Source of the DNA: Candidatus Pelagibacter sp.
GTDB lineage: Bacteria > Pseudomonadota > Alphaproteobacteria > Pelagibacterales > Pelagibacteraceae
DNA: 64,000 bases
Assembly (NCBI GenBank): GCA_028139285.1
Contig: JAOINI010000001.1
Coordinates: 62,001-126,000 of the forward strand
Direction: 5' to 3'
This document shows, one piece after another, positions 45,765 to 55,174 of the stretch. Within the stretch, counting starts at the first letter, position 1. The number at the start of each line of letters is the position of its first letter. The notes beneath the pieces were generated by a model, which was given only the letters and a program-made list of their open reading frames with translations, was not told the DNA's origin and did not search any database. The position numbers were made by a program, and so were the translations under genes.

Positions 45765-47111
45765 ATGTTATCTAAAAGTTTTAATCTTACAGCAAGTAAA
45801 AAAATACAATCATTTAAAAAAGTTATTGAGGTGGACCCTGATAAATCAATTTCTATAAGAAGTTTTTTAATTGGTGCTATTAGCTACAATATTTCATCAG
45901 TAAAAAATGTTTTAGAATCAGAAGATGTTTTATCAACAATAAAATGTCTTAAAAGTTTAGGCGTGCGAATTAAAAAACAGAAATCTAAAAACTATCTAAT
46001 TTACGGAAAAGGCCTCGGTTCACTTTTTGCCAAAAAAAATACTACCTTAAATTTTGGAAACTCTGGTACTTTAGCAAGACTTTTAATCGGGATTTTATCA
46101 ACCACTCCTGATATTAAAGTAAAATTAATAGGGGATAATTCATTAAATAAAAGAAGTATGAAAAAATTAATTTTATTGATGTCCGATTTTGGAGCTACTT
46201 TTTTACCAAAGAATAAGTTTTTTTTTCCATTGAAATTAAATTCTACCGATTTGCCTATATGTATCAAATACAAAGCCGGTGTATCTGCACAATTAAAAAG
46301 TGCTGTAATTTTTGCAGGACTTAATTCCTATGGAAATACAGAAATAAGGGAAAAAGAAAAAAGCAGGGATCATACTGAAAATTTATTAAAAAAAAATTCT
46401 CAAGTTATTAAAGTTATAAATGGAAAAGAGAGGAAAATAAAAATTTTTGGAAAAATGCATTTAAATCCAATTGATGTTAATGTTCCAGGTGACCCATCAT
46501 CAGCTGCATTTTTTTCAGCATTAACATTACTTAATAAAGGATCCTCAATTAAAATCAAAAATGTTGGTCTTAATCCAACTAGAATTGGTTTTTATAAAAT
46601 TTTAAAAAATCACGGAGCCAAGATTAAATTTAAAAACTTAAAAAAGAAAAATAATGAAACGAGTGGAGATATTTTGGTTTTAAGCAGTAAAATTAAACCA
46701 ATTATAGCATCTAAAAAATATTATGTAAATTCTACAGATGAATACCCTATACTATTTATCATAGCAGCACTGACTGAAGGCACTTCAATCTTTGAGGGCA
46801 TCAAAGATCTTGCCAATAAGGAAAGTAATAGAATTACAGAAATGCAAAAAGTTTTATCTCAAATAGGCATTAAGACCGCTTCATCAAAAGATAAATTAAA
46901 AATCTATGGAAAAGGAATATTTGACGCTAGCAATAAAAAAATTAATGTTTCTAACTTAGGTGATCATCGAATATGCATGTCTTCATTTATTTTGGCGATA
47001 TTAACGGGTGCTAAAATAAGTATAAAAAATTTTGAAACAGTTTTCACTTCATCACCTTCGTTTTTGAAATTAATGAAATCTCTTGGAGCTAAATTTGAAA
47101 TACAAAAATAA
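45765..47111 (+). CDS. aroA: EPSP synthase (3-phosphoshikimate 1-carboxyvinyltransferase)
   Basis: AroA condenses shikimate-3-phosphate and PEP. The 448-residue protein has VDPDKSISIRSFL at the N-terminus, the PEP-site segment LNFGNSGTLARLLIG, KAGVSAQLKSAVIFAGL, STDEYPILFIIAALTEG, and a C-terminal LGDHRICMS. The GNSGTLARL segment differs from the common GNAGTAMRP form and fits the class II group. It begins the run aroA-cmk-rpsA, common in proteobacteria. Its 3' end overlaps cmk. Confidence 0.96.
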   Translation: MLSKSFNLTASKKIQSFKKVIEVDPDKSISIRSFLIGAISYNISSVKNVLESEDVLSTIKCLKSLGVRIKKQKSKNYLIYGKGLGSLFAKKNTTLNFGNSGTLARLLIGILSTTPDIKVKLIGDNSLNKRSMKKLILLMSDFGATFLPKNKFFFPLKLNSTDLPICIKYKAGVSAQLKSAVIFAGLNSYGNTEIREKEKSRDHTENLLKKNSQVIKVINGKERKIKIFGKMHLNPIDVNVPGDPSSAAFFSALTLLNKGSSIKIKNVGLNPTRIGFYKILKNHGAKIKFKNLKKKNNETSGDILVLSSKIKPIIASKKYYVNSTDEYPILFIIAALTEGTSIFEGIKDLANKESNRITEMQKVLSQIGIKTASSKDKLKIYGKGIFDASNKKINVSNLGDHRICMSSFILAILTGAKISIKNFETVFTSSPSFLKLMKSLGAKFEIQK

Positions 47112-47763
47112 ATCTATCAAAATTTCTTGTGATGGTGGAGCTGCCACTGGAAAATCTACAGGTGCAAATCTCATAGCTAATAAATATAAGTTAAAATTTT
47201 TATCCTCTGGTTTATTATACAGATATGCAGCTTTACTAATCTTGAGAAATCAGCCTAAAAATAGAATTAAGTTTTTAAAAGTCAAATTTAAAAATTTAAA
47301 ATTAAAAAAACTAAAATCTTTAAATTTACAAACTCCAAAAGTTTCAGAATTTAGTGCTGAAATAGCAAAAGTAAAAAAAATAAGGCAAATTTTAAAAAAA
47401 TATCAAGTTGACTTCTCAAAAAAATATAAAAATTGTTGTATAGAGGGAAGAGATATTTCAACCAATATTTTACCTAACTCAGATGTAAAATTTTTTTTTA
47501 TATGTAAATTGAGTTTAGCTGCTAGGAGAAGATATAAAGAGTTGAAAAAAATTAACCCCAAAATTGATCTAAAAGATGTAAAAAAAGCCTTAAGAGTGAG
47601 AAATTTGATAGATAAAAAAAGAAAAAACTCCCCTTTACTTAAACATAGAGATTCGGTAGTAATCGACACCGGAAAATTAGACAAACAAGCTATGCTAGTT
47701 AAAATGTCTAAAACCGTAGAAAGAATATTAAAAAATAAATATGGCAACAGAACAAGAGATTAA
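47083..47763 (+). CDS. cmk: Cytidylate kinase
   Basis: This enzyme phosphorylates CMP and dCMP. The 226-residue protein has the P-loop CDGGAATGKSTGANLIA, the LSSGLLYRYAAL segment and CCIEGRDIST with the ARRRYKEL lid. No ATG start exists: the candidates are TTG at 47083 and TTG at 47095, both inside the 3' end of aroA. The latter places the P-loop at the usual distance. The 3' end overlaps rpsA by 23 bases. Confidence 0.93.
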   Translation: MELNLKYKNKSIKISCDGGAATGKSTGANLIANKYKLKFLSSGLLYRYAALLILRNQPKNRIKFLKVKFKNLKLKKLKSLNLQTPKVSEFSAEIAKVKKIRQILKKYQVDFSKKYKNCCIEGRDISTNILPNSDVKFFFICKLSLAARRRYKELKKINPKIDLKDVKKALRVRNLIDKKRKNSPLLKHRDSVVIDTGKLDKQAMLVKMSKTVERILKNKYGNRTRD

Positions 47764-49462
47764 AAATCCCAGCTCATTACAAAAAGAATTCCAAAACCTT
47801 TTAGATAAAGATTTCAAAGACAGAAAGCTCAAAGAAAATGAGATTGTCAAAGCCACAGTAACCGAGATAACTAAAAATTTTATTGTAGTTGATTGTAAAG
47901 CTAAAATGGAGGGGATGATACCAATAGAAGAATTTAAAAATGACAACGAGCTTGAACAACTAAAAGTAGGATCTTTAATTGACGTTTACCTTGAAAGAAT
48001 TGAGAGCTTTAAAGGTGAGATAGTAATTTCCAGAGATAAAGCTAGAAAAATGAAAGCTTGGAAAAAAATGGAAAAAGTATTTGAAACTCAAGAAGAGATG
48101 ACAGGGTATATTACTGGAAAGGTAAAAGGGGGTTTTATTACCACCGTCGAAGGTTTGCCTTGCTTTATGCCCTCTTCACAAATTGACGTAAGACCTTTAA
48201 AAAGAATCGATCATCTAATGAACACTCCTGTAAAAGTTATTGCAACCAGGATAGATAAAAACAGAGGTAATGTTTGTGTTTCAAGACGTGCTGTACTTGA
48301 AAAAAGTAAAAATGCAGAAATATCTGAAGCTTTAAAGAATATTAAAGAAGGTGATATTGTTGAGAACGCAATAGTTAAAGCGACTACTGACTGGGGCATA
48401 TTTTTAGACATTAACGGTATAGATGCATTGTTGCATGTTTCGGATTTAAGCCACGGTAGAGTAAAAAAACCCGCAGATTTAGTAACTATTGGACAGAAGC
48501 TAAAAGTAAAAATCACGAAAATTGATGAAAAAACTAACCGTGTTTCGGCATCTATCAAAGCTTTAACTGAAGATCCTTACTCAAATATTGAAGAGAAATA
48601 TAAGGTTGGAGAAATTTATGATGGAGAAGTCACAAAAATAATGGATTATGGTTGTTTTGTTAAAATTGAAGACGGTATTGAAGGTTTGATACACAACTCT
48701 GAATTAGACTGGACAAATCGAAATATAAAGCCAAGTAAAATTCTTTCAGTATCTCAAAAAATAAAATTTAAAATTGTAAACATTGATAAAGATACAAAAC
48801 GAGTGTCTCTGTCATATAAGGCAATTACTGAAAGCCCTTGGGAAAAAATTAAAGAAAAAATTAATCAAGAAACAAAAATCAAGATTACTAACATTACTGA
48901 TAAAGCAATTTTTGGAGAAATAGTAGATACAGGTTTATCAGGAATGCTCCACTATAAGGAGATTTCATACAACGAAAATATTGATGACCTTAAAAAATTT
49001 AAAAAAAATGATGTAATAAGTGTAAAAATTTTAGAAATTAAAGATGAAAAAATTAGATTTTCAAAAAGACTATTAGACAAGGACCCATTAGACTGGTTTA
49101 AAGACAACAATAAAAAAGTTGGAGATATAATTACTACAAAGATTCACGAAGTTTTAAAAACTGGTGTAAAGGTTTCTATAGACAAAGATAAAAAATTGAT
49201 AATTTCAATTAAAAAAATTGACTTGGCTAAGGATGCTGCCGATGCAAGACCAGAGGTATTTTCACCAGGAAATGCTCTCGATGCTAAAATTACAGAATTA
49301 GATTTAAAAACTAGAAAAATTAAGTTAAGTGTTAAAGCTGCTCAAATTGATGAGGAGAAATCACTAATAGCTAAATTTGGAGAAGGTGCTACAAAATCTG
49401 GAGCTACTCTTAAGGGTATTTTTGAAAAAGCTATTGGTAAAAAAGGAAAAAAAGAAAAGTAA
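47741..49462 (+). CDS. rpsA: 30S ribosomal protein S1
   Basis: S1 binds mRNA on the small subunit. The 573-residue protein contains about six S1 OB-fold repeats. Clear ones have DIVENAIVKATTDWGIFLDI with the motif LLHVSDLSHGR, and EVTKIMDYGCFVKIEDGIEGLIHNSEL cited here as YGCFVKIEDGIEG. The Lys-rich C-terminus ends in KKGKKEK. The ATG lies inside cmk. ihfB follows with no gap. Confidence 0.97.
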   Translation: MATEQEIKNPSSLQKEFQNLLDKDFKDRKLKENEIVKATVTEITKNFIVVDCKAKMEGMIPIEEFKNDNELEQLKVGSLIDVYLERIESFKGEIVISRDKARKMKAWKKMEKVFETQEEMTGYITGKVKGGFITTVEGLPCFMPSSQIDVRPLKRIDHLMNTPVKVIATRIDKNRGNVCVSRRAVLEKSKNAEISEALKNIKEGDIVENAIVKATTDWGIFLDINGIDALLHVSDLSHGRVKKPADLVTIGQKLKVKITKIDEKTNRVSASIKALTEDPYSNIEEKYKVGEIYDGEVTKIMDYGCFVKIEDGIEGLIHNSELDWTNRNIKPSKILSVSQKIKFKIVNIDKDTKRVSLSYKAITESPWEKIKEKINQETKIKITNITDKAIFGEIVDTGLSGMLHYKEISYNENIDDLKKFKKNDVISVKILEIKDEKIRFSKRLLDKDPLDWFKDNNKKVGDIITTKIHEVLKTGVKVSIDKDKKLIISIKKIDLAKDAADARPEVFSPGNALDAKITELDLKTRKIKLSVKAAQIDEEKSLIAKFGEGATKSGATLKGIFEKAIGKKGKKEK

Positions 49463-49741
49463 TTGCGCCAAAGCCTTATTAAAAATCTAAAAAAAAAATA
49501 TCCAAATCTAAATAATAAAGAAATAGAAGAGATTATAAAAAGTTTCTGTGAGACCATTGTAAATGGTTTAGAACAAGGTCGAAAAATTGAGTTAAGAGGC
49601 TTTGGAACTTTTTTTATTAGAAAAATTAAAGAAAAATATAATGCTCGAAATCCAAATACTAACAAATTAATATATGTTCCTGAAAAAAATAAGGTAAGAT
49701 TTAGACCAAGTCAAAAACTTAAAAATATTATAAATAAATGA
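49463..49741 (+). CDS. ihfB: Integration host factor beta-type DNA-binding protein
   Basis: The 92-residue HU/IHF protein matches IHF-beta along its length: RQSLIKNLKKKYPNL, IELRGFGTFFIRK, ARNPNTNKLIYVPEKN with the Pro of the DNA-intercalating arm, and VRFRPSQKL. The start is TTG at 49463, immediately after the rpsA TAA. No ATG is available in a suitable place. It sits after rpsA, as in E. coli and alphaproteobacteria. Confidence 0.92.
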   Translation: MRQSLIKNLKKKYPNLNNKEIEEIIKSFCETIVNGLEQGRKIELRGFGTFFIRKIKEKYNARNPNTNKLIYVPEKNKVRFRPSQKLKNIINK

Positions 49742-50409
49742 TAAAACAGAAAATATTTATTGCTTGTGATACAACTAGTATCAGAAAAATAAAAAAAATA
49801 ATAAAAGAAACACAAAATTCAAAATTAAGTTTTGGATATAAATTTGGTTTACAATTTTTAAATTCTAAAAATGGAAGAAAATTTGTTTCAAGCCTTAAAA
49901 ATAAAATTACGTTCGGTGACTACAAGTTAGCAGATATACCTAATACTTGTGCTTCTGCTATAAAAGCAGTAAGAGACTTAAGATTGAATTATATTACTAT
50001 TCATATTAGTTCAGGGTTAAAAGCTCTTAGAGCTGCAAAAAAAGTTTCTGGAAAAACCAAATTGATTGGTGTCACTATACTTACTTCGCTTGATAACAAA
50101 TCTCTGAAAGAAATAGGATTTGAAAAAGATGTAAAGAAGTTGGTGCTTCATCAAGCTAAGCTAGCATCAAAAGCAAAATTAGATGCAGTAGTATGCAGTC
50201 CCAAAGAAATTAAAATAGTGAAAAAAGTTTTTAAAAAAGAAATAATTACTCCTGGGATTAGGTTGTCGGGAGATAGAAAAGATGATCAAAAAAGAATCAT
50301 GACACCTAAACAAGCATTCCAAAATGGGGCAACAGCCCTAGTTATGGGTAGAAGCCTAACTGGCAATATCAAAAAGAGTATCCAAAAACTTTCCAAAGAA
50401 CTTAATTAA
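49738..50409 (+). CDS. pyrF: Orotidine-5'-phosphate decarboxylase
   Basis: PyrF makes UMP in the last step of pyrimidine synthesis. The 223-residue barrel carries the catalytic Asp-Lys-Asp in FGDYKLADIPNT, then GVTILTSL, ITPGIRL and the phosphate-site ALVMGRSLTG. The start overlaps the ihfB stop by 4 bases. trpF follows after one base. Confidence 0.95.
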   Translation: MIKQKIFIACDTTSIRKIKKIIKETQNSKLSFGYKFGLQFLNSKNGRKFVSSLKNKITFGDYKLADIPNTCASAIKAVRDLRLNYITIHISSGLKALRAAKKVSGKTKLIGVTILTSLDNKSLKEIGFEKDVKKLVLHQAKLASKAKLDAVVCSPKEIKIVKKVFKKEIITPGIRLSGDRKDDQKRIMTPKQAFQNGATALVMGRSLTGNIKKSIQKLSKELN

Positions 50410-50410
50410 G

Positions 50411-51025
50411 ATGAGAATAAAGGTTTGTGGCTTACACCCATTAAGAGACGTCCAGCTATGTATAAATCTTGGAGTAAATTTTTTGGGATTTGTATTTTAC
50501 AAAAAATCTCCGCGAAACATAGAGTTAGTGGATGTTCCTAAATTAAAAAGATACGACAAACAAAATTCTTTTTTTACTGCTGTCACAGTTGATCCGACGA
50601 ATGAATTTATCAAAAAAGTGATTTTAGGTAACTTTGATTATATTCAACTCCATGGATCAGAAACAAATGAGAGAGTGAGAGAAATCAAATCAATGGGGTT
50701 AAAGATAATTAAAGCTATTAAGATTAAAAATGAGTCTGATATAGAATATTATAAACAATACGATAATGCTGATATTATTTTATTTGATACACCAGGCATG
50801 GAAAAATCTATTAAGTTCCCAAAAAATTTAATTTCAAAACTTCCAAAAGGTGAAAATTATGCTCTAGCTGGATCAATTTCTCAAAATAATATTGAAAATA
50901 TCATCAAATTAGGAGTTTCCTTTTGTGATTTGTCGAGTAGCTTGGAATCAGATACACAATTAGGATACAAGGATCATCATAAAATTAAAAATTTTATAAA
51001 TAAAATAAATGAAATTAAAAATTAG
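50411..51025 (+). CDS. trpF: Phosphoribosylanthranilate isomerase
   Basis: TrpF catalyses the third step from anthranilate to tryptophan. The 204-residue TIM barrel has the N-terminal MRIKVCGLHPLRDV (catalytic Cys7), NFLGFVFYKKSPRN, IQLHGSE, LFDTPG and ALAGSISQNNIENII, with a late CDLSSSLES. It overlaps trpB by 17 bases in the trpFBA-accD-folC order that is typical of alphaproteobacteria. Confidence 0.95.
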   Translation: MRIKVCGLHPLRDVQLCINLGVNFLGFVFYKKSPRNIELVDVPKLKRYDKQNSFFTAVTVDPTNEFIKKVILGNFDYIQLHGSETNERVREIKSMGLKIIKAIKIKNESDIEYYKQYDNADIILFDTPGMEKSIKFPKNLISKLPKGENYALAGSISQNNIENIIKLGVSFCDLSSSLESDTQLGYKDHHKIKNFINKINEIKN

Positions 51026-52241
51026 AAAAAATTTAGCTCTTATCGATCAGCATGATAAGAATTTTATGTACGGTGGAAAGTTCGGTGGAAATTTTATACC
51101 TGAAACTCTAAAAAAACCAGTGGACGATTTGACAAAATTATTTACAAAGTTAAGAAGAGATAAGAAATTTCTTAAGGATCGAGATCACTACTTTAAAACA
51201 TATGTAGGTGCTCCCACACCTTTTATAAAACTAGATAATTTAACAGATCATCTCGGTGGGGCACAAATTTATGCAAAAGTGGTATCTGAAGCTAATGGTG
51301 GTGCACACAAAATATATAATGCAACTGTTCACTGTTTAATAGCTAAAAAGGCGAGAAAAAAATATATTGTTGGTGATACTGGCGCCGGGTACGCAGGGAA
51401 AATGCTTTCTATGGCAGCTAAAAAATTTGGTCTTAAATGTAAAATTTTTATGGGCGCTAAGGATATTAAGAGACAAAGACCAAATGTTGAAGCTATGAAA
51501 AAAAATGGAGCAGAGATAGTTCCTGTTACTACGGGAAGTCAAACACTTGTTGATGCTGTAAGTGAATGTATGAGATATTGGGTGTCAAATTGTGATACGA
51601 CACATATGTGTGTGGGAAGTACTGTAGGGCCAAATATATTTATTAAAATTTGCGCTTGGAGTACAGCTCAAATTTCTAGAGAATTAATTAAGCAAGTAAA
51701 AGAAGAGTTCGGAGAGATACCTGAAAAGCTAAAATTGATTAATTGTGTTGGAGGCGGAAGTTCTGCAGCTGGTTTCTGGAATGAATTTATGGACACCAGT
51801 GCAGAATTAATTGGAGTAGAAGCTGGTGGACCAAAAAATAGCAAGCTACATGCTGCACCATTAACTAATGGTTCTAAAATAGGAATTCTTCATGGCGCTG
51901 CACAATATGTAATACAAGATAAAGAAGGTCAAATAGGTTCAACTGAGTCTATCTCTGCAGGTTTAGACTATCCTGGTATATCCCCATTGCACTGTTTTCT
52001 CAAGGATGCAAAAAGAGCAAGATATACATCTGCTAGTGATGAGGAAGCACTAAGTGCATATAAATTAGTTTCAGGGCTCGAAAATATTTCACCCTCACTA
52101 GAACCTTCGCATGCTTTTGCAGAAGCAATTAAGTTGGCTCCTAAGTTAGACAGAACAGAGATTATAATTGTGAACTCTTGTGGAGATAGCATAAAAGACA
52201 AAGATATCATAAAACAAAAATTAGGATCATATACAAGATGA
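51009..52241 (+). CDS. trpB: Tryptophan synthase beta chain, divergent
   Basis: TrpB joins indole and serine using PLP. The 410-residue protein aligns without gaps to enterobacterial TrpB through the active site. The PLP lysine is Lys101 (GGAHKIYNA, Lys87 of Salmonella). But the catalytic Glu109 position is Asp123 (GDTGAG for AETGAG). The phosphate loop is GGGSSAAG instead of GGGSNAIG, and the C-terminal NLSGRGDKD reads NSCGDSIKDKD. It is still next to trpA with a 4-base overlap. It is probably still tryptophan synthase, but with altered chemistry or partner control. Confidence 0.9.
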   Translation: MKLKIRKNLALIDQHDKNFMYGGKFGGNFIPETLKKPVDDLTKLFTKLRRDKKFLKDRDHYFKTYVGAPTPFIKLDNLTDHLGGAQIYAKVVSEANGGAHKIYNATVHCLIAKKARKKYIVGDTGAGYAGKMLSMAAKKFGLKCKIFMGAKDIKRQRPNVEAMKKNGAEIVPVTTGSQTLVDAVSECMRYWVSNCDTTHMCVGSTVGPNIFIKICAWSTAQISRELIKQVKEEFGEIPEKLKLINCVGGGSSAAGFWNEFMDTSAELIGVEAGGPKNSKLHAAPLTNGSKIGILHGAAQYVIQDKEGQIGSTESISAGLDYPGISPLHCFLKDAKRARYTSASDEEALSAYKLVSGLENISPSLEPSHAFAEAIKLAPKLDRTEIIIVNSCGDSIKDKDIIKQKLGSYTR

Positions 52242-53038
52242 AGTCTAAAATTGCCTTAGCTTTCCACAACTGTAAAAAAGAAAAAAGACCGGCTTTAATT
52301 ACTTACACAGTAGCTGGAGATAATACCAAAAACAATTCTCTTAAAATATTAAATGCGATATCTAATCATGCTGATATTCTTGAACTTGGTTTCCCCCACA
52401 ACACCCCTATTGCAGATGGTGGCCAGATACAAGGCAGCTCGTATCGAGCTTTAAAAAATGGGATGAAACTAAAAGATGTTTTTCAAATTGTTAAAAAATT
52501 TAAAAAAAATAATCCTGATAAACCAATTATTTTGATGGGTTATTTTAATTTGATTTATCAAAACGGTGAAAATAATTTTTTAAAAAGTTGCAAATTATCG
52601 GGAGTAGATGGTTTAATTATAGTTGATCTCCCTTATCCTGAAAATAAGAATTTTGCAAATAAGTGTAAGAAAAAGTCAATAAGTTTTATTCAGTTGTTAT
52701 CACCTACTACATCAAAAGAGAGGATGAAAAAAATAATTAAGGATTCACATGATATGATTTATTATATATCTATGCTTTCAACGACAGGGGGGAAACTTAA
52801 AGTTTCACCTAAAAAAATTCTACAAAACTATAATACGATAAAAAGAATCAATCCTCAAAAAAACCTTGTTATTGGATTCGGAATAACTGAAAAAACAATT
52901 TCTTCGCTAAAATCGGCTAATGGGTTAGTTGTGGGCAGTATGTTGTGTAAAATAATAGCGAAATCACTCAAAATGAGACAAAATCCTGTCACAAAGTTAG
53001 CTAAAGTTGTGTACAATCTTAAAAATAAAATTTTATGA
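52238..53038 (+). CDS. trpA: Tryptophan synthase alpha chain
   Basis: TrpA cleaves indole-glycerol phosphate and passes indole to TrpB. The 266-residue barrel keeps the catalytic Glu in ILELGFPHNTPIADG and the Asp in the same segment. It has ILMGYFNLIYQNG and GLIIVDLPYPE, but loop 6 reads MLSTTGGKLKV rather than the common GVTG form. It overlaps trpB and accD by 4 bases each. The divergence parallels that of TrpB. Confidence 0.93.
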   Translation: MKSKIALAFHNCKKEKRPALITYTVAGDNTKNNSLKILNAISNHADILELGFPHNTPIADGGQIQGSSYRALKNGMKLKDVFQIVKKFKKNNPDKPIILMGYFNLIYQNGENNFLKSCKLSGVDGLIIVDLPYPENKNFANKCKKKSISFIQLLSPTTSKERMKKIIKDSHDMIYYISMLSTTGGKLKVSPKKILQNYNTIKRINPQKNLVIGFGITEKTISSLKSANGLVVGSMLCKIIAKSLKMRQNPVTKLAKVVYNLKNKIL

Positions 53039-53949
53039 ATTGGATAACAAAATTTATCAAACCAAAAATAAGTTCCTTGTTTAAAAAGAGGTCGTCAAAA
53101 GTTGAAGAAAATCTTTGGACTACTTGTAGCTGTAAAAACTTAATTTATAAAGAAGATATGGACTCCAATCAAAAGGTTTGCCCTAAATGTGGAGAACATC
53201 ACAAACTTACTTGCAAAGAAAGATTTGAAATTTTTTTTGATAACAAAGAATTTGAATTAATTGAAACTCCTCTTCCAAAAGATGATCCTTTAAATTTTGT
53301 AGATAAGAAAAAATATACAGATCGTTTAAAAACAGCTCGTGAATTGACTGGTCAAGATGACGCTGTGCTGATTGCTAAAGGTAAAGTTCAAGGGATTGAT
53401 GTAGTAACAGGAGCACAAGACTTTAGATTTATAGGAGGGTCGTTTGGGGCCGCATCTGGAGAAGCCTTTATTGCTGGGGCGCAACATGCTATTGAAAATA
53501 ATTTTCCATATATATTTTTTAGCTGCTCGGGAGGGCAAAGAATGCATGAAAGTTCGATAGCATTAATGCAAATGTCAAGAACTGCATTAGCTGTAAATGA
53601 GTTAAAGAAAAAAAATATTCCTTTCATTGTTATTTTGACAAATCCAACAACAGGAGGAGTAACCGCTTCATGGGCGATGTTGGGGGATATTTTAATTAGT
53701 GAACCAAAAAGTGTAATTGGTTTTGCTGGACGTAGGGTAATACAAGATACTGTAAGAGAAACTTTGCCAGATGATTTTCAAACCGCTGAATATGTAAAAG
53801 ATCATGGTGGATTAGATTTAATTGTAGATAGAAAGTATTTGAGTTCTACAATAGGTACTTTGTTAAATGTTCTGTTGAAAAAAGCTGAGGCTCAAGCTAA
53901 AAAACAGTCTAATGTCACAGTCGATCAGTCTTTACAATCAGCTAGCTAA
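53035..53949 (+). CDS. accD: Acetyl-CoA carboxylase carboxyltransferase subunit beta
   Basis: AccD pairs with AccA in malonyl-CoA formation. The 304-residue protein has the N-terminal four-cysteine zinc finger (CSCKN...CPKCGEH), then FRFIGGSFGAASGEAFI, FFSCSGGQRMHESSIALMQM, NPTTGGVTASWAMLGD and GFAGRRVIQDTV. The start overlaps trpA by 4 bases. Its last 38 bases overlap folC. It lacks the membrane tail seen on AccA. Confidence 0.96.
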   Translation: MNWITKFIKPKISSLFKKRSSKVEENLWTTCSCKNLIYKEDMDSNQKVCPKCGEHHKLTCKERFEIFFDNKEFELIETPLPKDDPLNFVDKKKYTDRLKTARELTGQDDAVLIAKGKVQGIDVVTGAQDFRFIGGSFGAASGEAFIAGAQHAIENNFPYIFFSCSGGQRMHESSIALMQMSRTALAVNELKKKNIPFIVILTNPTTGGVTASWAMLGDILISEPKSVIGFAGRRVIQDTVRETLPDDFQTAEYVKDHGGLDLIVDRKYLSSTIGTLLNVLLKKAEAQAKKQSNVTVDQSLQSAS

Positions 53950-55174
53950 TCACAATCTATTTAACAAATCTGTTAACTTTGGCCTAAAAAGAATCAAATT
54001 GGCCTTAGACTTGTTAGGGCATCCAGAAAAAAAACTTAAAAATGTAATTTCAGTAATTGGAGAGTCTGGCAAATTTACTACTTTATTTTCTTTAAAATCA
54101 TTTATCGAGGCTAATAATCAAAAGGTAACAACTCATGTTTCGCCTTCACTAAGAGATATAAAGGAAAGATTTTACATGGGTGATAAGTATTTAAGTCATA
54201 AAGAAATTAAAAAAACAATAAAACAGCTTGAAAAATTAAATATTCCTCTAACAGTTTATGAATGTCTTACTTTAGTTTACATTATAAATGCCTCAAAAAT
54301 AAACGCTGATTATAATATACAAGAAACAGGTGCTTTATGGAGACTCGACTCTAATAATATAAATGATTTTCCAAGGCTTCAAATTTGCACAAACATAAAT
54401 AAACAGCACTTAAATTTTTTAAAAAGAAAAACTTTGGATGAGATTATTAGAGAAGATGTAGGGTATCTTAGTAATTTTACAAATATTTATATAGGTAAAC
54501 AGAAGCCATATGTTTTAAAAAAAATTAAGACACTTTTAAAAAGTAACAAAAGTAAAATTATATACCCAAACACTTGGAAACTTACTAAAAAGGGTAACTA
54601 TTACTACTATCAAGATAGAAAATTTGAAATAAAACTTAATACTAAAAATGTTTATTCTAAAGGAATGTTTGAAAATGTTTGCCTAGCTGTAAAAGTGGCT
54701 CTTGACCTTAATATAAATAAGAGAACTATTCAAAAGACTTTGCCTTCACTCTCTTTTGAGGGACGTTTTCAATACCTTAATGAGGGTAAAATTAAAAAAA
54801 AGCTTCATAAAAATGAAATCATTATGATTGATGGCGCACATGCTACTACTGACGCACAAAACCTAGCAGAATATTTAAAAAAAATAAAAATTCCTAAATA
54901 TGGAATTTGGGCTATGACTAAAAATAAAGATCCAGATTTATTTATAAAACAGCTTAAAGGGGTATTTAAAAAAGTTGTTACAATGCCCATCGAAAATGAG
55001 TTCAACTCGGTCTCAGCTAATGAACTTTCTAAAATAGCAGTCAAAAATAAATTCAAAGTAGAAAAAAGTAATAATTTCACACAAGCATTAAAAAAAATAA
55101 GTAGTAAAGAAAAAAAGTTAATTGTTTGCTTTGGTAGTCTCTATAATTGTGGAAATATTTTAAATAAAAATTAG
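53912..55174 (+). CDS. folC: Folylpolyglutamate/dihydrofolate synthase family protein, divergent
   Basis: The 420-residue Mur-ligase-fold protein follows accD, the usual alphaproteobacterial place for folC. The overall layout is FolC-like, with LDLLGHPEKKLKNVI before the P-loop and IDGAHATTDAQNLAEYL and AMTKNKDPDLFIKQL late. However, the P-loop reads GESGKFTT (Gly50-Thr57) instead of GTNGKGST. The segment ETGALWRLDSNN replaces EVGLGGRLDATN, and DGAHN is DGAHA. It may be a low-activity or re-specialised FolC. I keep the symbol on context. Confidence 0.8.
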   Translation: MSQSISLYNQLANHNLFNKSVNFGLKRIKLALDLLGHPEKKLKNVISVIGESGKFTTLFSLKSFIEANNQKVTTHVSPSLRDIKERFYMGDKYLSHKEIKKTIKQLEKLNIPLTVYECLTLVYIINASKINADYNIQETGALWRLDSNNINDFPRLQICTNINKQHLNFLKRKTLDEIIREDVGYLSNFTNIYIGKQKPYVLKKIKTLLKSNKSKIIYPNTWKLTKKGNYYYYQDRKFEIKLNTKNVYSKGMFENVCLAVKVALDLNINKRTIQKTLPSLSFEGRFQYLNEGKIKKKLHKNEIIMIDGAHATTDAQNLAEYLKKIKIPKYGIWAMTKNKDPDLFIKQLKGVFKKVVTMPIENEFNSVSANELSKIAVKNKFKVEKSNNFTQALKKISSKEKKLIVCFGSLYNCGNILNKN

